From Nitrosovibrio sp. Nv4 (GTDB taxonomy: Bacteria; Pseudomonadota; Gammaproteobacteria; Burkholderiales; Nitrosomonadaceae), in the NCBI GenBank assembly GCA_945860135.1, contig CAMAPK010000022.1, forward strand, positions 1 through 32,055: DNA of 32,055 bases, in the 5' to 3' direction. The notes under the pieces are model-generated. The model made no database searches. It saw nothing but the letters and a program-made list of their open reading frames with translations, and was not told the DNA's origin. How positions within the stretch are numbered: the first letter of the stretch is position 1; every line of letters starts with the position of its first letter. Made by a program: the position numbers and the translations under genes. Shown one piece after another: positions 8,384 through 16,806 of this stretch.

Positions 8384-10363
8384 ATGACTAGAACATCTCT
8401 GCGGGATAGCAGCAGCGACCGCACGAGCAAGATTGCTGCTGACCAGTGGTCAGACTCAGAGCGAGACGCAACAACAGATGTTACGGCACTGGTAAATGCG
8501 CTTACCGCGGCGCGTACGGCTTTAGTGTCGTTGCAGAAGGAGGATGGGCACTGGTGCTTCCCGCTGGAGGCAGACTGCACGATCCCGTCCGAATATATCC
8601 TGATGATGCACTTCATGGATGATGTAGACGTCGATCTGGAGGTCAGGCTGGGCCGATTTATCCGTGAGCAGCAGGATCTGGAGCATGGAGGTTGGGCGCT
8701 GTACTATGGCGGGCACTTCGATCTGAGCTGCACGATCAAGGCTTACTATGCTTTGAAGATCGTCGGTGATTCACCCGACGCGCCGCATATGGTGCGCGCC
8801 CGCACAGCCATTCTGGCGCACGGCGGCGCAGCACGTGCCAACTCATTCACCCGGATACTGCTCGCCATGTGGGGCCAGCTTCCCTGGCGCGGGGTGCCAT
8901 TCATGCCGGTGGAGATTATATTATTGCCGAGCTGGTTCCCTTTTCACCTGAGCAAGATTGCCTACTGGTCTCGTACTGTGACCGTGCCGCTGACCATTCT
9001 ATACTCTCTGAAGGTGCAGTCTGCCAACCCGCGTAAGGTCAATGTCTCTGAGCTGTTCACCGTGCCGGCGGAAGATGAGCGCGACTACTTTCCAGTGCGC
9101 TCAACGCTCAATCGGATTCTCCTGATGGTCGAACGCACGGCTCGATTATTCGAACCACTCATCCCAGATGCCCTGCGTCGCGTTGCGCTACGCCGTGCTG
9201 AACAGTGGATAGTGGAACGGCTTAACGGCGATTGTGGTCTGGGGGGGATCTTCCCGGCCATGGTGAATGCCAGCGAGGCGCTGGCTTTGCTGGGTTATGC
9301 CTACGAACATCCTTACCGAGAGCAGTGCCGCCAGGCTCTGCGCGGACTGCTGGTGGAGGAGGGCGAGCGCGCCTGGTGTCAGCCTTGCACTTCACCGGTG
9401 TGGGATACCGTCCTCGCAACCCTTGCCCTGCAGGAAGACGTGGGTGCGGATCAGAAGCCGATCCGCAAAGCCCTTGACTGGCTAGTACCTCTGCAGATAC
9501 TCGATGCGCCCGCAGACTGGCAGGAGGACCACCCCGGGCTGGCTGGCGGTGGCTGGGCTTTCCAGTATGCCAACCCTCATTACCCCGATTTGGATGATAC
9601 TGCTGCAGTGGCCTGGGCAATGTACCAGGCAGATCCCCAGGCCTATCATGAAAGTCTGGAGCGGGCGGCAGATTGGCTTACCGGGATGCAGTCCAGCAAT
9701 GGCGGTTTTGCGGCATTTGATGCGGACAACACTTATTACTATCTCAACGAAATTCCATTTGCTGACCACGGTGCATTGCTTGATCCGCCTAGCAGCGACG
9801 TCAGTGCCCGGTGTACAGGTTTCCTGGCGCTGTACGGCAAGGCCGAACAGCAGGACAGCATGAGGCGGGGGCTGAACTATTTATTCAGCGAGCAGGAAGC
9901 GAGCGGTGCCTGGTTTGGACGCTGGGGCAGCAATTATATTTACGGTACCTGGTCGGTGATGGAGTCCTTGCGGCTGGCCCGCGTGGATACTGACCATATT
10001 GCTATCCGCCGTGCGGTGCAATGGCTCAAATCCGTGCAGCGCGACGATGGTGGTTGGGGTGAGAGCAACGATAGCTATTTCGAGCCGCAACTGGCCGGAC
10101 AATTTTTTACGAGCACCCCGTGTCAGACCGCCTGGGCGCTACTGGGCTTAATGGCAGCAGGGGAGGTTAATAGCCAAGCAGTACGGCATGGCATTGCATA
10201 CTTGATACGCATACAGGGTAATGACGGTCTGTGGAGTCAGCCATGGTTTAATGCGCCGGGCTTTCCACGAGTCTTCTATTTAAGATATCACGGCTATGCG
10301 AAGTATTTCCCTTTGTGGGCCTTGGCAAGATTTCACGCGCTGACTCGGAAGACTTCCGTGTGA
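8384..10363 (+). CDS. shc: Squalene-hopene cyclase
   Basis: The cyclase converts squalene into hopene and hopanol in a single polycyclisation at the inner membrane. The catalytic DXDD motif is present as Asp402-Leu-Asp404-Asp405 (YPDLDDTAAVAW). Several QW-type repeats of the terpene cyclase fold are visible (DGHWCFPLE, GGWALYYGG, GGFAAFDADN, GAWFGRWGSN, GGWGESNDSY, GLWSQPWFN), and the C-terminus carries FYLRYHGYAKYFPLWALAR, a conserved cyclase ending. Length of 659 residues is normal. GAGGT lies about 11 bases before the ATG. Its stop codon overlaps the hpnG start. No squalene synthase genes (hpnCDE) are in the window. Confidence 0.97.
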   Translation: MTRTSLRDSSSDRTSKIAADQWSDSERDATTDVTALVNALTAARTALVSLQKEDGHWCFPLEADCTIPSEYILMMHFMDDVDVDLEVRLGRFIREQQDLEHGGWALYYGGHFDLSCTIKAYYALKIVGDSPDAPHMVRARTAILAHGGAARANSFTRILLAMWGQLPWRGVPFMPVEIILLPSWFPFHLSKIAYWSRTVTVPLTILYSLKVQSANPRKVNVSELFTVPAEDERDYFPVRSTLNRILLMVERTARLFEPLIPDALRRVALRRAEQWIVERLNGDCGLGGIFPAMVNASEALALLGYAYEHPYREQCRQALRGLLVEEGERAWCQPCTSPVWDTVLATLALQEDVGADQKPIRKALDWLVPLQILDAPADWQEDHPGLAGGGWAFQYANPHYPDLDDTAAVAWAMYQADPQAYHESLERAADWLTGMQSSNGGFAAFDADNTYYYLNEIPFADHGALLDPPSSDVSARCTGFLALYGKAEQQDSMRRGLNYLFSEQEASGAWFGRWGSNYIYGTWSVMESLRLARVDTDHIAIRRAVQWLKSVQRDDGGWGESNDSYFEPQLAGQFFTSTPCQTAWALLGLMAAGEVNSQAVRHGIAYLIRIQGNDGLWSQPWFNAPGFPRVFYLRYHGYAKYFPLWALARFHALTRKTSV

Positions 10364-11082
10364 GGGTGGTGGGTATTGTCACTGCCATGCGGGTGGAGGC
10401 GCGCTGTCTTACCGCATTGAATCTGCCCTTTAATGCAAGGGTCAGTCTGGGAGAGGGGGCAGCGATCTGGCTGAGCGGGATGGGTGGAAAGGCGGCACGG
10501 GAAGCGGCAGAAGGATTGCAGGCAAGTGGTGCAACTACTCTGGTGAGTTTCGGACTTGCGGGTGCGCTGGATTCAAGTTTGCGTCCCGGAGACCTGGTGC
10601 TGCCAGAGTCGATTCATGCCGGGCACATACTGCCAGTCGACCTGGACTGGCGTAATCGCCTGCGCCAGCGCTTACCGGCTCATTTGAGTGTTGCGAGTGG
10701 CATACTGGCTGCGAGTCCGGGAGTGCTGACCTCGGCGGGTGCCAAACGTGAGCTGGCAGAAGCGACCGGGGCATGTGCGGTGGACATGGAAAGTGGTGCG
10801 GTGGCCGAGGTGGCTGCAAGAGCCGGCGTGCCATTCCTTGCGGTGCGAGTGATTGCAGATCCGCTCGAGTTTTCACCGCCCCCATCCCTGCTCCATGCAG
10901 TACGCCCCGATGGCAGCGCCGATCCAGCCCGCTTGCTGGCTTTGTTGTTGCGACGATCCGTGACGCTGGGCACACTGTTGCGCCTTGCGGCACAACTCCG
11001 CGCTGCGCGTTCCACTCTACTGACAGTGGTGCGGCATGCAGGCACAGAACTGGGGGCTCCTTCCGATCAAGCCCGCAGTTGA
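10360..11082 (+). CDS. hpnG: Adenosylhopane nucleosidase/phosphorylase HpnG
   Basis: HpnG removes adenine from adenosylhopane to give ribosylhopane (or its phosphate), the step after HpnH. The 240-residue protein has the nucleoside phosphorylase fold signatures: GIVTAMRVEA at the N-terminus, the Gly-rich LSGMGGKAAREAAE, VSFGLAGALDSSLRPGDLVLPE, and the base/ribose-binding CAVDMESGAVAEVAARAGVPFLAVRVIAD. I place the start at the GTG at 10360, which overlaps the shc TGA stop as GTGA and suggests translational coupling. An in-frame GTG at 10315 would extend the protein by 15 residues into shc and is less likely. Confidence 0.9.
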   Translation: MRVVGIVTAMRVEARCLTALNLPFNARVSLGEGAAIWLSGMGGKAAREAAEGLQASGATTLVSFGLAGALDSSLRPGDLVLPESIHAGHILPVDLDWRNRLRQRLPAHLSVASGILAASPGVLTSAGAKRELAEATGACAVDMESGAVAEVAARAGVPFLAVRVIADPLEFSPPPSLLHAVRPDGSADPARLLALLLRRSVTLGTLLRLAAQLRAARSTLLTVVRHAGTELGAPSDQARS

Positions 11083-11116
11083 GCGTCAGACTATGTTGCA
11101 GCGGATTTACTTATGC

Positions 11117-11192
11117 TGGGGTGGCTGATGGGGTTCGAACCCACGACAACCGGAATCACAATCCGGGACTCTACCGCTGAGCTACAGCCACC
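11117..11192 (-). tRNA. hisR: tRNA-His (anticodon GTG)
   Basis: The reverse strand folds into a full cloverleaf: acceptor GGTGGCT pairs with AGCCACC, the T-loop is GTTCGAA, the anticodon loop is TTGTGAT, and CCA is encoded (11117-11119). The extra 5' G opposite C73, the identity element of tRNA-His, is present. It is the last gene of a three-tRNA unit. Confidence 0.97.
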
Positions 11193-11257
11193 ATTTGAAA
11201 AAACAAGAATCACACAGGTTTGTGAGTTTCGACGTAATTCGTTAAAACGTTACTCCA

Positions 11258-11334
11258 TGGCGTGCCCGACAGGAATCGAACCTGTAACCCCCAGCTTAGA
11301 AGGCTGGTGCTCTATCCGGTTGAGCTACGGGCAC
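11258..11334 (-). tRNA. tRNA-Arg (anticodon TCT)
   Basis: A complete cloverleaf on the reverse strand: acceptor GTGCCCG pairs with CGGGCAC, anticodon stem CCAGC/GCTGG with loop CTTCTAA, T-loop GTTCGAT, discriminator G and encoded CCA (11258-11260). TCT decodes AGA, with AGG possible by wobble. Confidence 0.97.
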
Positions 11335-11374
11335 TACTCAAACCGGGCTTGCCCTGAATTAACAGGGCGTAAAT

Positions 11375-11451
11375 TGGTCGGGGTGGAGAGATTTGAACTC
11401 CCGACATCCTGGTCCCAAACCAGGCGCGCTACCAGGCTACGCTACACCCCG
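11375..11451 (-). tRNA. tRNA-Pro (anticodon TGG)
   Basis: A complete cloverleaf on the reverse strand: acceptor CGGGGTG pairs with CACCCCG, anticodon loop TTTGGGA within CCTGG/CCAGG, T-loop GTTCAAA, discriminator A and encoded CCA (11375-11377). It is first in the Pro-Arg-His transcription unit, just downstream of the promoter. Confidence 0.97.
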
Positions 11452-11462
11452 GAAAGGGCAAC

Positions 11463-11491
11463 ACTATACCTTTCGTCTGATAAAAGGTCAA
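11463..11491 (-). promoter_or_regulatory. Sigma-70 promoter of the tRNA Pro-Arg-His unit
   Basis: On the reverse strand TTGACC (11486-11491) and TATAGT (11463-11468) are exactly 17 bases apart, five of six matches each. Transcription would start a few bases before the tRNA-Pro 5' end at 11451, in a GC-containing discriminator as is usual for stable RNA promoters. Confidence 0.85.
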
Positions 11492-11569
11492 TTTGCGGTC
11501 TTTTTAGGTGAATTCAAATCTGAGCAGAATGCGCCATTTGCCGCATAATCTGAGTCTGCGTGATGCACA

Positions 11570-12982
11570 TCAAGTAGCGGCGGCGCGGCCCTCGCGCCGT
11601 TTTGCGGTGATTGCGTGGTTGCCAAGCTTCATCAATACATCCCAGGCTGGCCCGGGAAACTTGTGCAGTTTGATCATCACGTCCTCCAGCGCTGCCAGGA
11701 AATAATCAACATCCGCTTCGCTGATGTTGAGAGGCGGCAGGATTTTCACGATCGGTATGGCGTGGCCGGCTACCTGCGTAAGGATGTGGTGATCGTCCAG
11801 CAGCGGAATGACAATGGCTTGAGCAAAGAGATTCTCATCCATCTTGTTGACCATGGCCCAGGCTGCCTTCAGCGACATTGATTCGGGTTTGCCAAATTCG
11901 ATGCCGATCATCAAGCCACGCTGACGTACCCCTTTCAGAAACTCATAGCGCGGCACCATTGCTTCAATGCCGCGGCGGAAGCGTGCACCGAGCTCAGTGG
12001 CGCGCTCGGCGAGATTCTCGTCATCCAGCACGGCGAGCGAAGCCAGTCCCGCTGCCATCGCGAGGTTGCCCATGCCGAAGGTGCTGGCATGGACGATGGC
12101 GCGATTCATCGAATCATAAACGCTGTTGTAGATTGCGCGGCGCGTGATGGTCGCACCCACCGGCACATATCCGCCTGAGAGCGCCTTGGATAGACAGACG
12201 ACATCAGGCTGCAGGCCATCGATCCACTGACAAGCCAGGAATCGCCCGGTGCGCCCCATGCCCGACTGAACTTCATCGCAGACCATTAATGCGCCGTATT
12301 TGCGGCACAGGCTTTGTGCGGCGAGCAGATACTCGTCACTGGCGATGTTGACCCCCTTGCCCTGGATCGGCTCGAAAACGAAGGCGGCAATGTCGCCAAC
12401 AGCCAGTCGCGCCTCAAGGCCGGACAGGTCGCCGAGTTTCACTTCCGTGCCGCCCGAGAGCAGCGGCTCGAATCCCCTGCGGAAGCTCGCCTCGCCATTC
12501 AGCGACAGAGATCCAGTGGTCAATCCATGGAACGCTTTCGCGAGGTGGATGATGCAAGGACGTCCAGTTGCTGCGCGGGTGAATTTGATGGCCGCTTCGA
12601 TGGCTTCCGTTCCCGAGTTGCTGAAATAGACGGTGTCAAGACCTGCGGGCATGCGTTTTATAAGTTCGCGCGCGAGCACGCCGGCAAGTGGCGGACCGTC
12701 AAAACCGACCCACCCCGGGAAATCGGAGTCCAGCACCTGCTGCAGTGCGCCACGGATAGTCGGATGGCGTCGCCCAAAATTGAAGACTCCCCAGTTGCAG
12801 AGGAAATCCAGGTAGCGCGTACCATCCTCGTCCCAAAGATAAGGGCCTTCACCACGCGTCCAGGAGTGATTGAAGCCGAGTATGCGCAGCACTTTGACAA
12901 AAACCGGATTGACGTGCTCTTCAAAGATCTCGAAGTTCTTGCCGCGAGTTTCGGCAAGAATGGTGTTGATGTCGATCGGCAT
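11570..12982 (-). CDS. hpnO: Class-III aminotransferase, probably hopanoid HpnO
   Basis: This 470-residue PLP enzyme is of the ornithine/acetylornithine aminotransferase type. Visible features are FSNSGTEAIEAAIK (phosphate binding, from 120), FHGLTTGSLS (substrate loop, 151-160), CDEVQSGMGRTG (235-246) and the PLP lysine Lys266 in LSKALSGGYVPVGA. Next to hpnG, the best reading is HpnO, which aminates the C35 carbon to form aminobacteriohopanetriol. A generic omega-aminotransferase is the alternative. The ATG at 12982 has no strong ribosome site. The gene points toward the tRNA unit and is transcribed opposite to the other hpn genes, so it has its own promoter. Confidence 0.8.
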   Translation of the reverse strand: MPIDINTILAETRGKNFEIFEEHVNPVFVKVLRILGFNHSWTRGEGPYLWDEDGTRYLDFLCNWGVFNFGRRHPTIRGALQQVLDSDFPGWVGFDGPPLAGVLARELIKRMPAGLDTVYFSNSGTEAIEAAIKFTRAATGRPCIIHLAKAFHGLTTGSLSLNGEASFRRGFEPLLSGGTEVKLGDLSGLEARLAVGDIAAFVFEPIQGKGVNIASDEYLLAAQSLCRKYGALMVCDEVQSGMGRTGRFLACQWIDGLQPDVVCLSKALSGGYVPVGATITRRAIYNSVYDSMNRAIVHASTFGMGNLAMAAGLASLAVLDDENLAERATELGARFRRGIEAMVPRYEFLKGVRQRGLMIGIEFGKPESMSLKAAWAMVNKMDENLFAQAIVIPLLDDHHILTQVAGHAIPIVKILPPLNISEADVDYFLAALEDVMIKLHKFPGPAWDVLMKLGNHAITAKRREGRAAAT

Positions 12983-13912
12983 GGCTTAGATTCTCAATTC
13001 CAGGAGGGTGCGGCAGTGATCCGACGCGCCGTCGGTGATGCGGCTAAATTGAATCGGCGGAGTGGGTTCGGTGGCTTGCGTGAGGTTGCTGAACCGGTAT
13101 GACATTGCATTATCTTTTTCCGTGTAAGTTTTGGGTTATCGCTTTTGTTCATTACTGTATGTTTTTCAGGGTAAGTCTGGCGGCATCTCGTGTGAAGCAA
13201 TTTGGGTTGTATTCTGGCGAACAATTTCAATATAGAGTCCATGTATCTTGGGACAAGATGCTACCTTGCACACACAATATTAGCATGATAAAATAATTTC
13301 GAAATTGGCATTTCCATTTTCGAGGGTGGCGCAAGAGTCGAACAAGCGCCGGTACTGCTTCGATACGAGAAAACTCGGGACAGAGTGACATAAAAAATGT
13401 AATTAAGGGCTCAATAACTGGATTCCAGTATCCACAAATCCTAATAGGTCAATTTCCCCTGTGAGCAACAGGGCATTATCTGGAGCATGGCAGCTTGTTT
13501 AAGAAGTTTCGTTAGCCAAGCATTACGTCCTAAAAATTATTTGTTTGGGATCTAATAAGACGTCTTGCGAACATAGAAAATATAGCGTATCGTTGCGCCA
13601 CAAAACCAATACGGACAAGACATTACTGCTATTCGAAGCAGGGTTATTCTCGATCCGCGTTAAGTTTGGAATGACTTGTATTGGGATGGCGAATTTACTA
13701 AGCTGATAGCGCTTCTTTTCCTGAATGCTTGGAATTGAATAAAGGCGCCGCGTAGCAGCAGAAAAAGAATAGGAAATAAGTGCAGCGCGGTTATCGCCAC
13801 GTATACCGGGAGTGTTTCCTATAACTAATCCCGGATACTGGCTGAGAGGCGGGATGGGTATTTGTAGTAACATTTTGGGTCATACTGAATTCAGTAATCA
13901 AGTGGGGGAAAT
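12983..13912 (+). other. Long intergenic region without a convincing gene
   Basis: About 930 bases separate the divergent hpnO and coxB genes. From roughly 13100 on, the sequence is visibly more AT-rich than its surroundings. The longest open frame (13523-13873, minus strand, 116 codons) has no recognisable motif, no signal sequence and no clear ribosome site. CCCTGT with ACAGGG around 13457-13472 can form a small hairpin. A perfect palindrome at 13883-13896 is listed separately. The region must hold the promoters of hpnO and of the cox operon, but I could not place either with confidence. Confidence 0.6.
13883..13896. promoter_or_regulatory. 14-bp perfect palindrome upstream of coxB (candidate operator)
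   Basis: TACTGAATTCAGTA is a perfect inverted repeat ending 16 bases before the coxB ATG and just ahead of the GGGGGAA ribosome site at 13904-13909. Its position fits an operator overlapping the transcription start or leader. No regulator is identifiable from the sequence. Confidence 0.35.
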
Positions 13913-15052
13913 ATGAGCAGTAAAGCAGTAGCAACCCTGTTGGGAACTCTGGCGATTGCCTCGTATTCAGGGATGGGCATGGCAGCAGCAGATCCCTATC
14001 AATTGAATTTTACACCGCCAGCCAGCGGCATCGCCAGCCAGATATACGATCAGCATATTATGCTGTTGTGGATATGCCTGGCGATTTTCATCGGCGTGTT
14101 CGGTGTCATGCTCTATTCCTTGCTCAATCACCGCAAGTCGAAGGGTTACAAGGCCGCAAACTTTCATCACAGCACCACAGTCGAGATCATCTGGACGGTT
14201 ATTCCGTTCATCATTCTGATTGCCATGGCTTATCCTGCCACCAAGACCGTCATTGCCATGAAGGACACATCCAACCCGGACATCACGGTCAAAGTGACCG
14301 GGTACCAGTGGCAGTGGGGCTATGATTATCTGGTGGGCGAAGGTGCGGGAATCAGTTTTATCAGCAGAACAACTACCACACTGGATCAGCGCAACAACAA
14401 AGCCCCCAAGGATGAGTTTTACATGCTGAGGGCGGATAAACCGCTGGTGGTGCCGGTAGGCAAAAGAGTGCGTGTACTCATTACTGCCAACGACGTGATT
14501 CACGCATGGTGGGTGCCCGCGTTCGGCGTCAAGCAGGATGCGATCCCCGGGTTCATACGCGATGCATGGTTCCAAGCTGACAGGGTTGGCACTTTCGTTG
14601 GTCAGTGTACGGAATTGTGCGGCAAGGATCACGGCTTCATGCCGATCGTGGTGGAAGTGATGGAGCCGGCACAATATACGCAATGGGTGGCGCAGCAGAA
14701 AGCGCAATCGGCTGCAGCAGTAGTCGATGTCAACAAGGTGTTCACTTTAGATGAGCTGAAAGCCACAGGCGAGAAAGTGTATGCCGGCAACTGCGCTGCC
14801 TGCCATCAGGCTAACGGCCAGGGTATTCCCGGAACATTCGTTGCGCTGGATGGATCGAAAGTTGCCACTGGCCCTAAAGCCGAGCACATCAACATCGTGG
14901 TGAACGGCGGCAAAGCCGGTAGCGCAATGGCCGCTTTCAAGCATCTGTCGGATGTGGAAATCGCAGCGGTAGTAACGTATGAACGCAATGCCTGGAGCAA
15001 TATGACAGGTGACGTAGTACAGCCATCCGAAATTAACGCATTCAGAAAATAA
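13913..15052 (+). CDS. coxB: Cytochrome c oxidase subunit II with fused cytochrome c domain
   Basis: Subunit II accepts electrons from cytochrome c through its CuA centre. Residues 1-26 are a signal sequence, followed by two membrane helices (about 47-71 and 89-112) and the periplasmic cupredoxin domain. The CuA ligands are all present: His197, Cys232, Glu234, Cys236, His240 and Met243. The electron-entry aromatic patch reads YQWQWGYDY (131-139). A C-terminal extension carries a cytochrome c domain with Cys294-Ala-Ala-Cys297-His298 and a likely axial Met339, making this a caa3-like subunit of 379 residues. The gene heads the cox operon, 22 bases before coxA. Confidence 0.97.
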   Translation: MSSKAVATLLGTLAIASYSGMGMAAADPYQLNFTPPASGIASQIYDQHIMLLWICLAIFIGVFGVMLYSLLNHRKSKGYKAANFHHSTTVEIIWTVIPFIILIAMAYPATKTVIAMKDTSNPDITVKVTGYQWQWGYDYLVGEGAGISFISRTTTTLDQRNNKAPKDEFYMLRADKPLVVPVGKRVRVLITANDVIHAWWVPAFGVKQDAIPGFIRDAWFQADRVGTFVGQCTELCGKDHGFMPIVVEVMEPAQYTQWVAQQKAQSAAAVVDVNKVFTLDELKATGEKVYAGNCAACHQANGQGIPGTFVALDGSKVATGPKAEHINIVVNGGKAGSAMAAFKHLSDVEIAAVVTYERNAWSNMTGDVVQPSEINAFRK

Positions 15053-15074
15053 GTAAGTACTAAGGAGAAGAATC

Positions 15075-16688
15075 ATGGCAGCAGTACACGACGATCACGC
15101 ACACGGCCACGGCCACGGACACGAGCACGGTCACGACGATCACGCGCACGGCCCCCCCAAAGGCATGATGCGCTGGCTGACGACGACCAATCACAAGGAC
15201 ATCGGTACGATGTACCTGTGGTTCTCTTTTTCCATGTTCCTGGTTGGCGGGATGATGGCATTTGGTATCCGGGCCGAATTATTTCAGCCAGGTATGCAGT
15301 TAATGACCCCGGAGTTTTTTAACTCGCTCACTACCAATCACGGTCTGATAATGGTGTTCGGCGCGATCATGCCGGCCTTTGTTGGTTTTGCCAATTGGCA
15401 GGTACCGATGATGATCGGCGCTCCGGATATGGCTTTTGCTCGCATGAACAACTGGAGTTTCTGGTTGTTGCCGCCGGCGGCATTACTGCTGGTAGCGGCA
15501 TTTTTTGTGCCAGGCGGTGCTGGTGCTGGCGGTTGGACCTTCTATCCGCCACTGTCGGTGCAGATGGGTATGGGCATGGACATGATGATTTTTGCAGTCC
15601 ACATCCTGGGAGCCTCGTCCATCATGGGCTCAATCAACATCATCACCACTATTCTCAACATGCGCGCCCCTGGGATGACGCTGATGAAAATGCCACTGTT
15701 TGTCTGGACTTGGTTGATCACTGCTTACCTGTTGGTGCTGGTAATGCCGGTACTGGCAGGCACGGTCACCATGCTGCTGACCGACCGTCATTTCGGCACC
15801 AACTTCTTCAATGCGGCAGGCGGCGGGGACCCAATAATGTTCCAGCATATTTTCTGGTTCTTCGGGCACCCTGAAGTTTACATCATGATATTGCCGGCAT
15901 TCGGCATCGTCTCAGAGATACTGCCAACCTTTTCGCGCAAGCCACTGTTTGGTTATTCGTCGATGGTTTATGCCACCGCCTCGATCGCCATTCTGTCGTG
16001 CATCGTTTGGGCGCACCACATGTTTACCGTGGGAATGCCGGTGACAGCGCAGTTGTTTTTCATGTATGCCACCATGCTGATCGCGGTACCAACCGGGGTG
16101 AAAGTATTCAACTGGACGGCTACCATGTGGCAGGGTTCGATGAGCTTTGAGACGCCGATGTTGTTTGCCATTGGCTTCATTTTCCTGTTCACCATAGGTG
16201 GGTTCAGCGGGGTGGTGTGTGCAGTGATACCGGTGGATATCCAGGTACAGGAAACCTACTATGTGATTGCACACTTCCATTATGTGCTGGTATCGGGATC
16301 GTTGTTTGCTCTGTTCGGTGGAGTCTATTACTGGCTGCCGAAATGGACCGGTCACATGTACGATGAATCACTGGGAAGGTTGCATTTCTGGCTGTCGATG
16401 GTTTTCTTCAACGTTACCTTCTTTGTACAGCACTTCCTGGGACTGGCGGGCATGCCACGTCGCGTTCCAGACTATGCTTTGCAGTTCGCCGATTTCAACA
16501 TGATCTCCAGCATTGGTGCATTCGGCTTTGGTTTGAGCCAACTGGTGTTCCTCGCTGCAGTGGTGAAGTGTATCCGTGGCGGCAAGAAAGCAGAGGCCAA
16601 GCCTTGGGATGGAGCTACCACGCTGGAGTGGGATTTGCCATCACCAGCGCCGTACCACAGTTGGGTGACACCCCCGGTCGTTAAGTAA
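15075..16688 (+). CDS. coxA: Cytochrome c oxidase subunit I (type A heme-copper oxidase)
   Basis: The catalytic subunit reduces O2 to water and pumps protons. Low-spin heme ligands are His89 and His402, the high-spin heme ligand is His400, and CuB ligands are His265, His314 and His315 with the cross-linked Tyr269. GHPEVY with Glu267 places it in the A1 class, and PTGVKVFNW supplies the K-channel lysine (Lys343). Twelve helices are expected. The first 26 residues hold ten histidines alternating with D, A, G and E, ahead of the usual start of the first helix. The ATG has AAGGAG at 15062-15067, so this extension belongs to the protein. Length 537. Confidence 0.97.
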   Translation: MAAVHDDHAHGHGHGHEHGHDDHAHGPPKGMMRWLTTTNHKDIGTMYLWFSFSMFLVGGMMAFGIRAELFQPGMQLMTPEFFNSLTTNHGLIMVFGAIMPAFVGFANWQVPMMIGAPDMAFARMNNWSFWLLPPAALLLVAAFFVPGGAGAGGWTFYPPLSVQMGMGMDMMIFAVHILGASSIMGSINIITTILNMRAPGMTLMKMPLFVWTWLITAYLLVLVMPVLAGTVTMLLTDRHFGTNFFNAAGGGDPIMFQHIFWFFGHPEVYIMILPAFGIVSEILPTFSRKPLFGYSSMVYATASIAILSCIVWAHHMFTVGMPVTAQLFFMYATMLIAVPTGVKVFNWTATMWQGSMSFETPMLFAIGFIFLFTIGGFSGVVCAVIPVDIQVQETYYVIAHFHYVLVSGSLFALFGGVYYWLPKWTGHMYDESLGRLHFWLSMVFFNVTFFVQHFLGLAGMPRRVPDYALQFADFNMISSIGAFGFGLSQLVFLAAVVKCIRGGKKAEAKPWDGATTLEWDLPSPAPYHSWVTPPVVK

Positions 16689-16698
16689 CGGGCACGGG

Positions 16699-16806
16699 AT
16701 GTCACAGCACGCAGATGACAGGAAGCGCGGGAAATACAAAACACTGTTGATTTTGCTGGCGGTCGTGATAGGAATGTTTGTTTTGGCTATAATAAAAAAA
16801 ATGTAA
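16699..16806 (+). CDS. Small cytochrome oxidase assembly protein (35 aa)
   Basis: A 35-codon frame begins with ATG 10 bases after the coxA stop and ends directly against the ctaG ATG (TAA then ATG, no gap). It encodes a basic N-terminus (MSQHADDRKRGKYK), one hydrophobic helix (TLLILLAVVIGMFVLAI) and a short KKM tail. Tiny single-helix proteins in this exact place between coxA and ctaG are known in betaproteobacterial oxidase operons and are annotated as cytochrome oxidase small assembly protein. The biochemical role is not established to my knowledge. Confidence 0.8.
   Translation: MSQHADDRKRGKYKTLLILLAVVIGMFVLAIIKKM

Noticed and set aside
12314-13102. 262-codon plus-strand frame opposite hpnO
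   Set aside because: It is antisense to a clear PLP aminotransferase and has no independent features.
13523-13873. 116-codon minus-strand frame between hpnO and coxB
   Set aside because: No ribosome site, no recognisable motif, residue composition unlike neighbouring proteins, and it lies in AT-rich sequence where chance frames are less expected but still possible.
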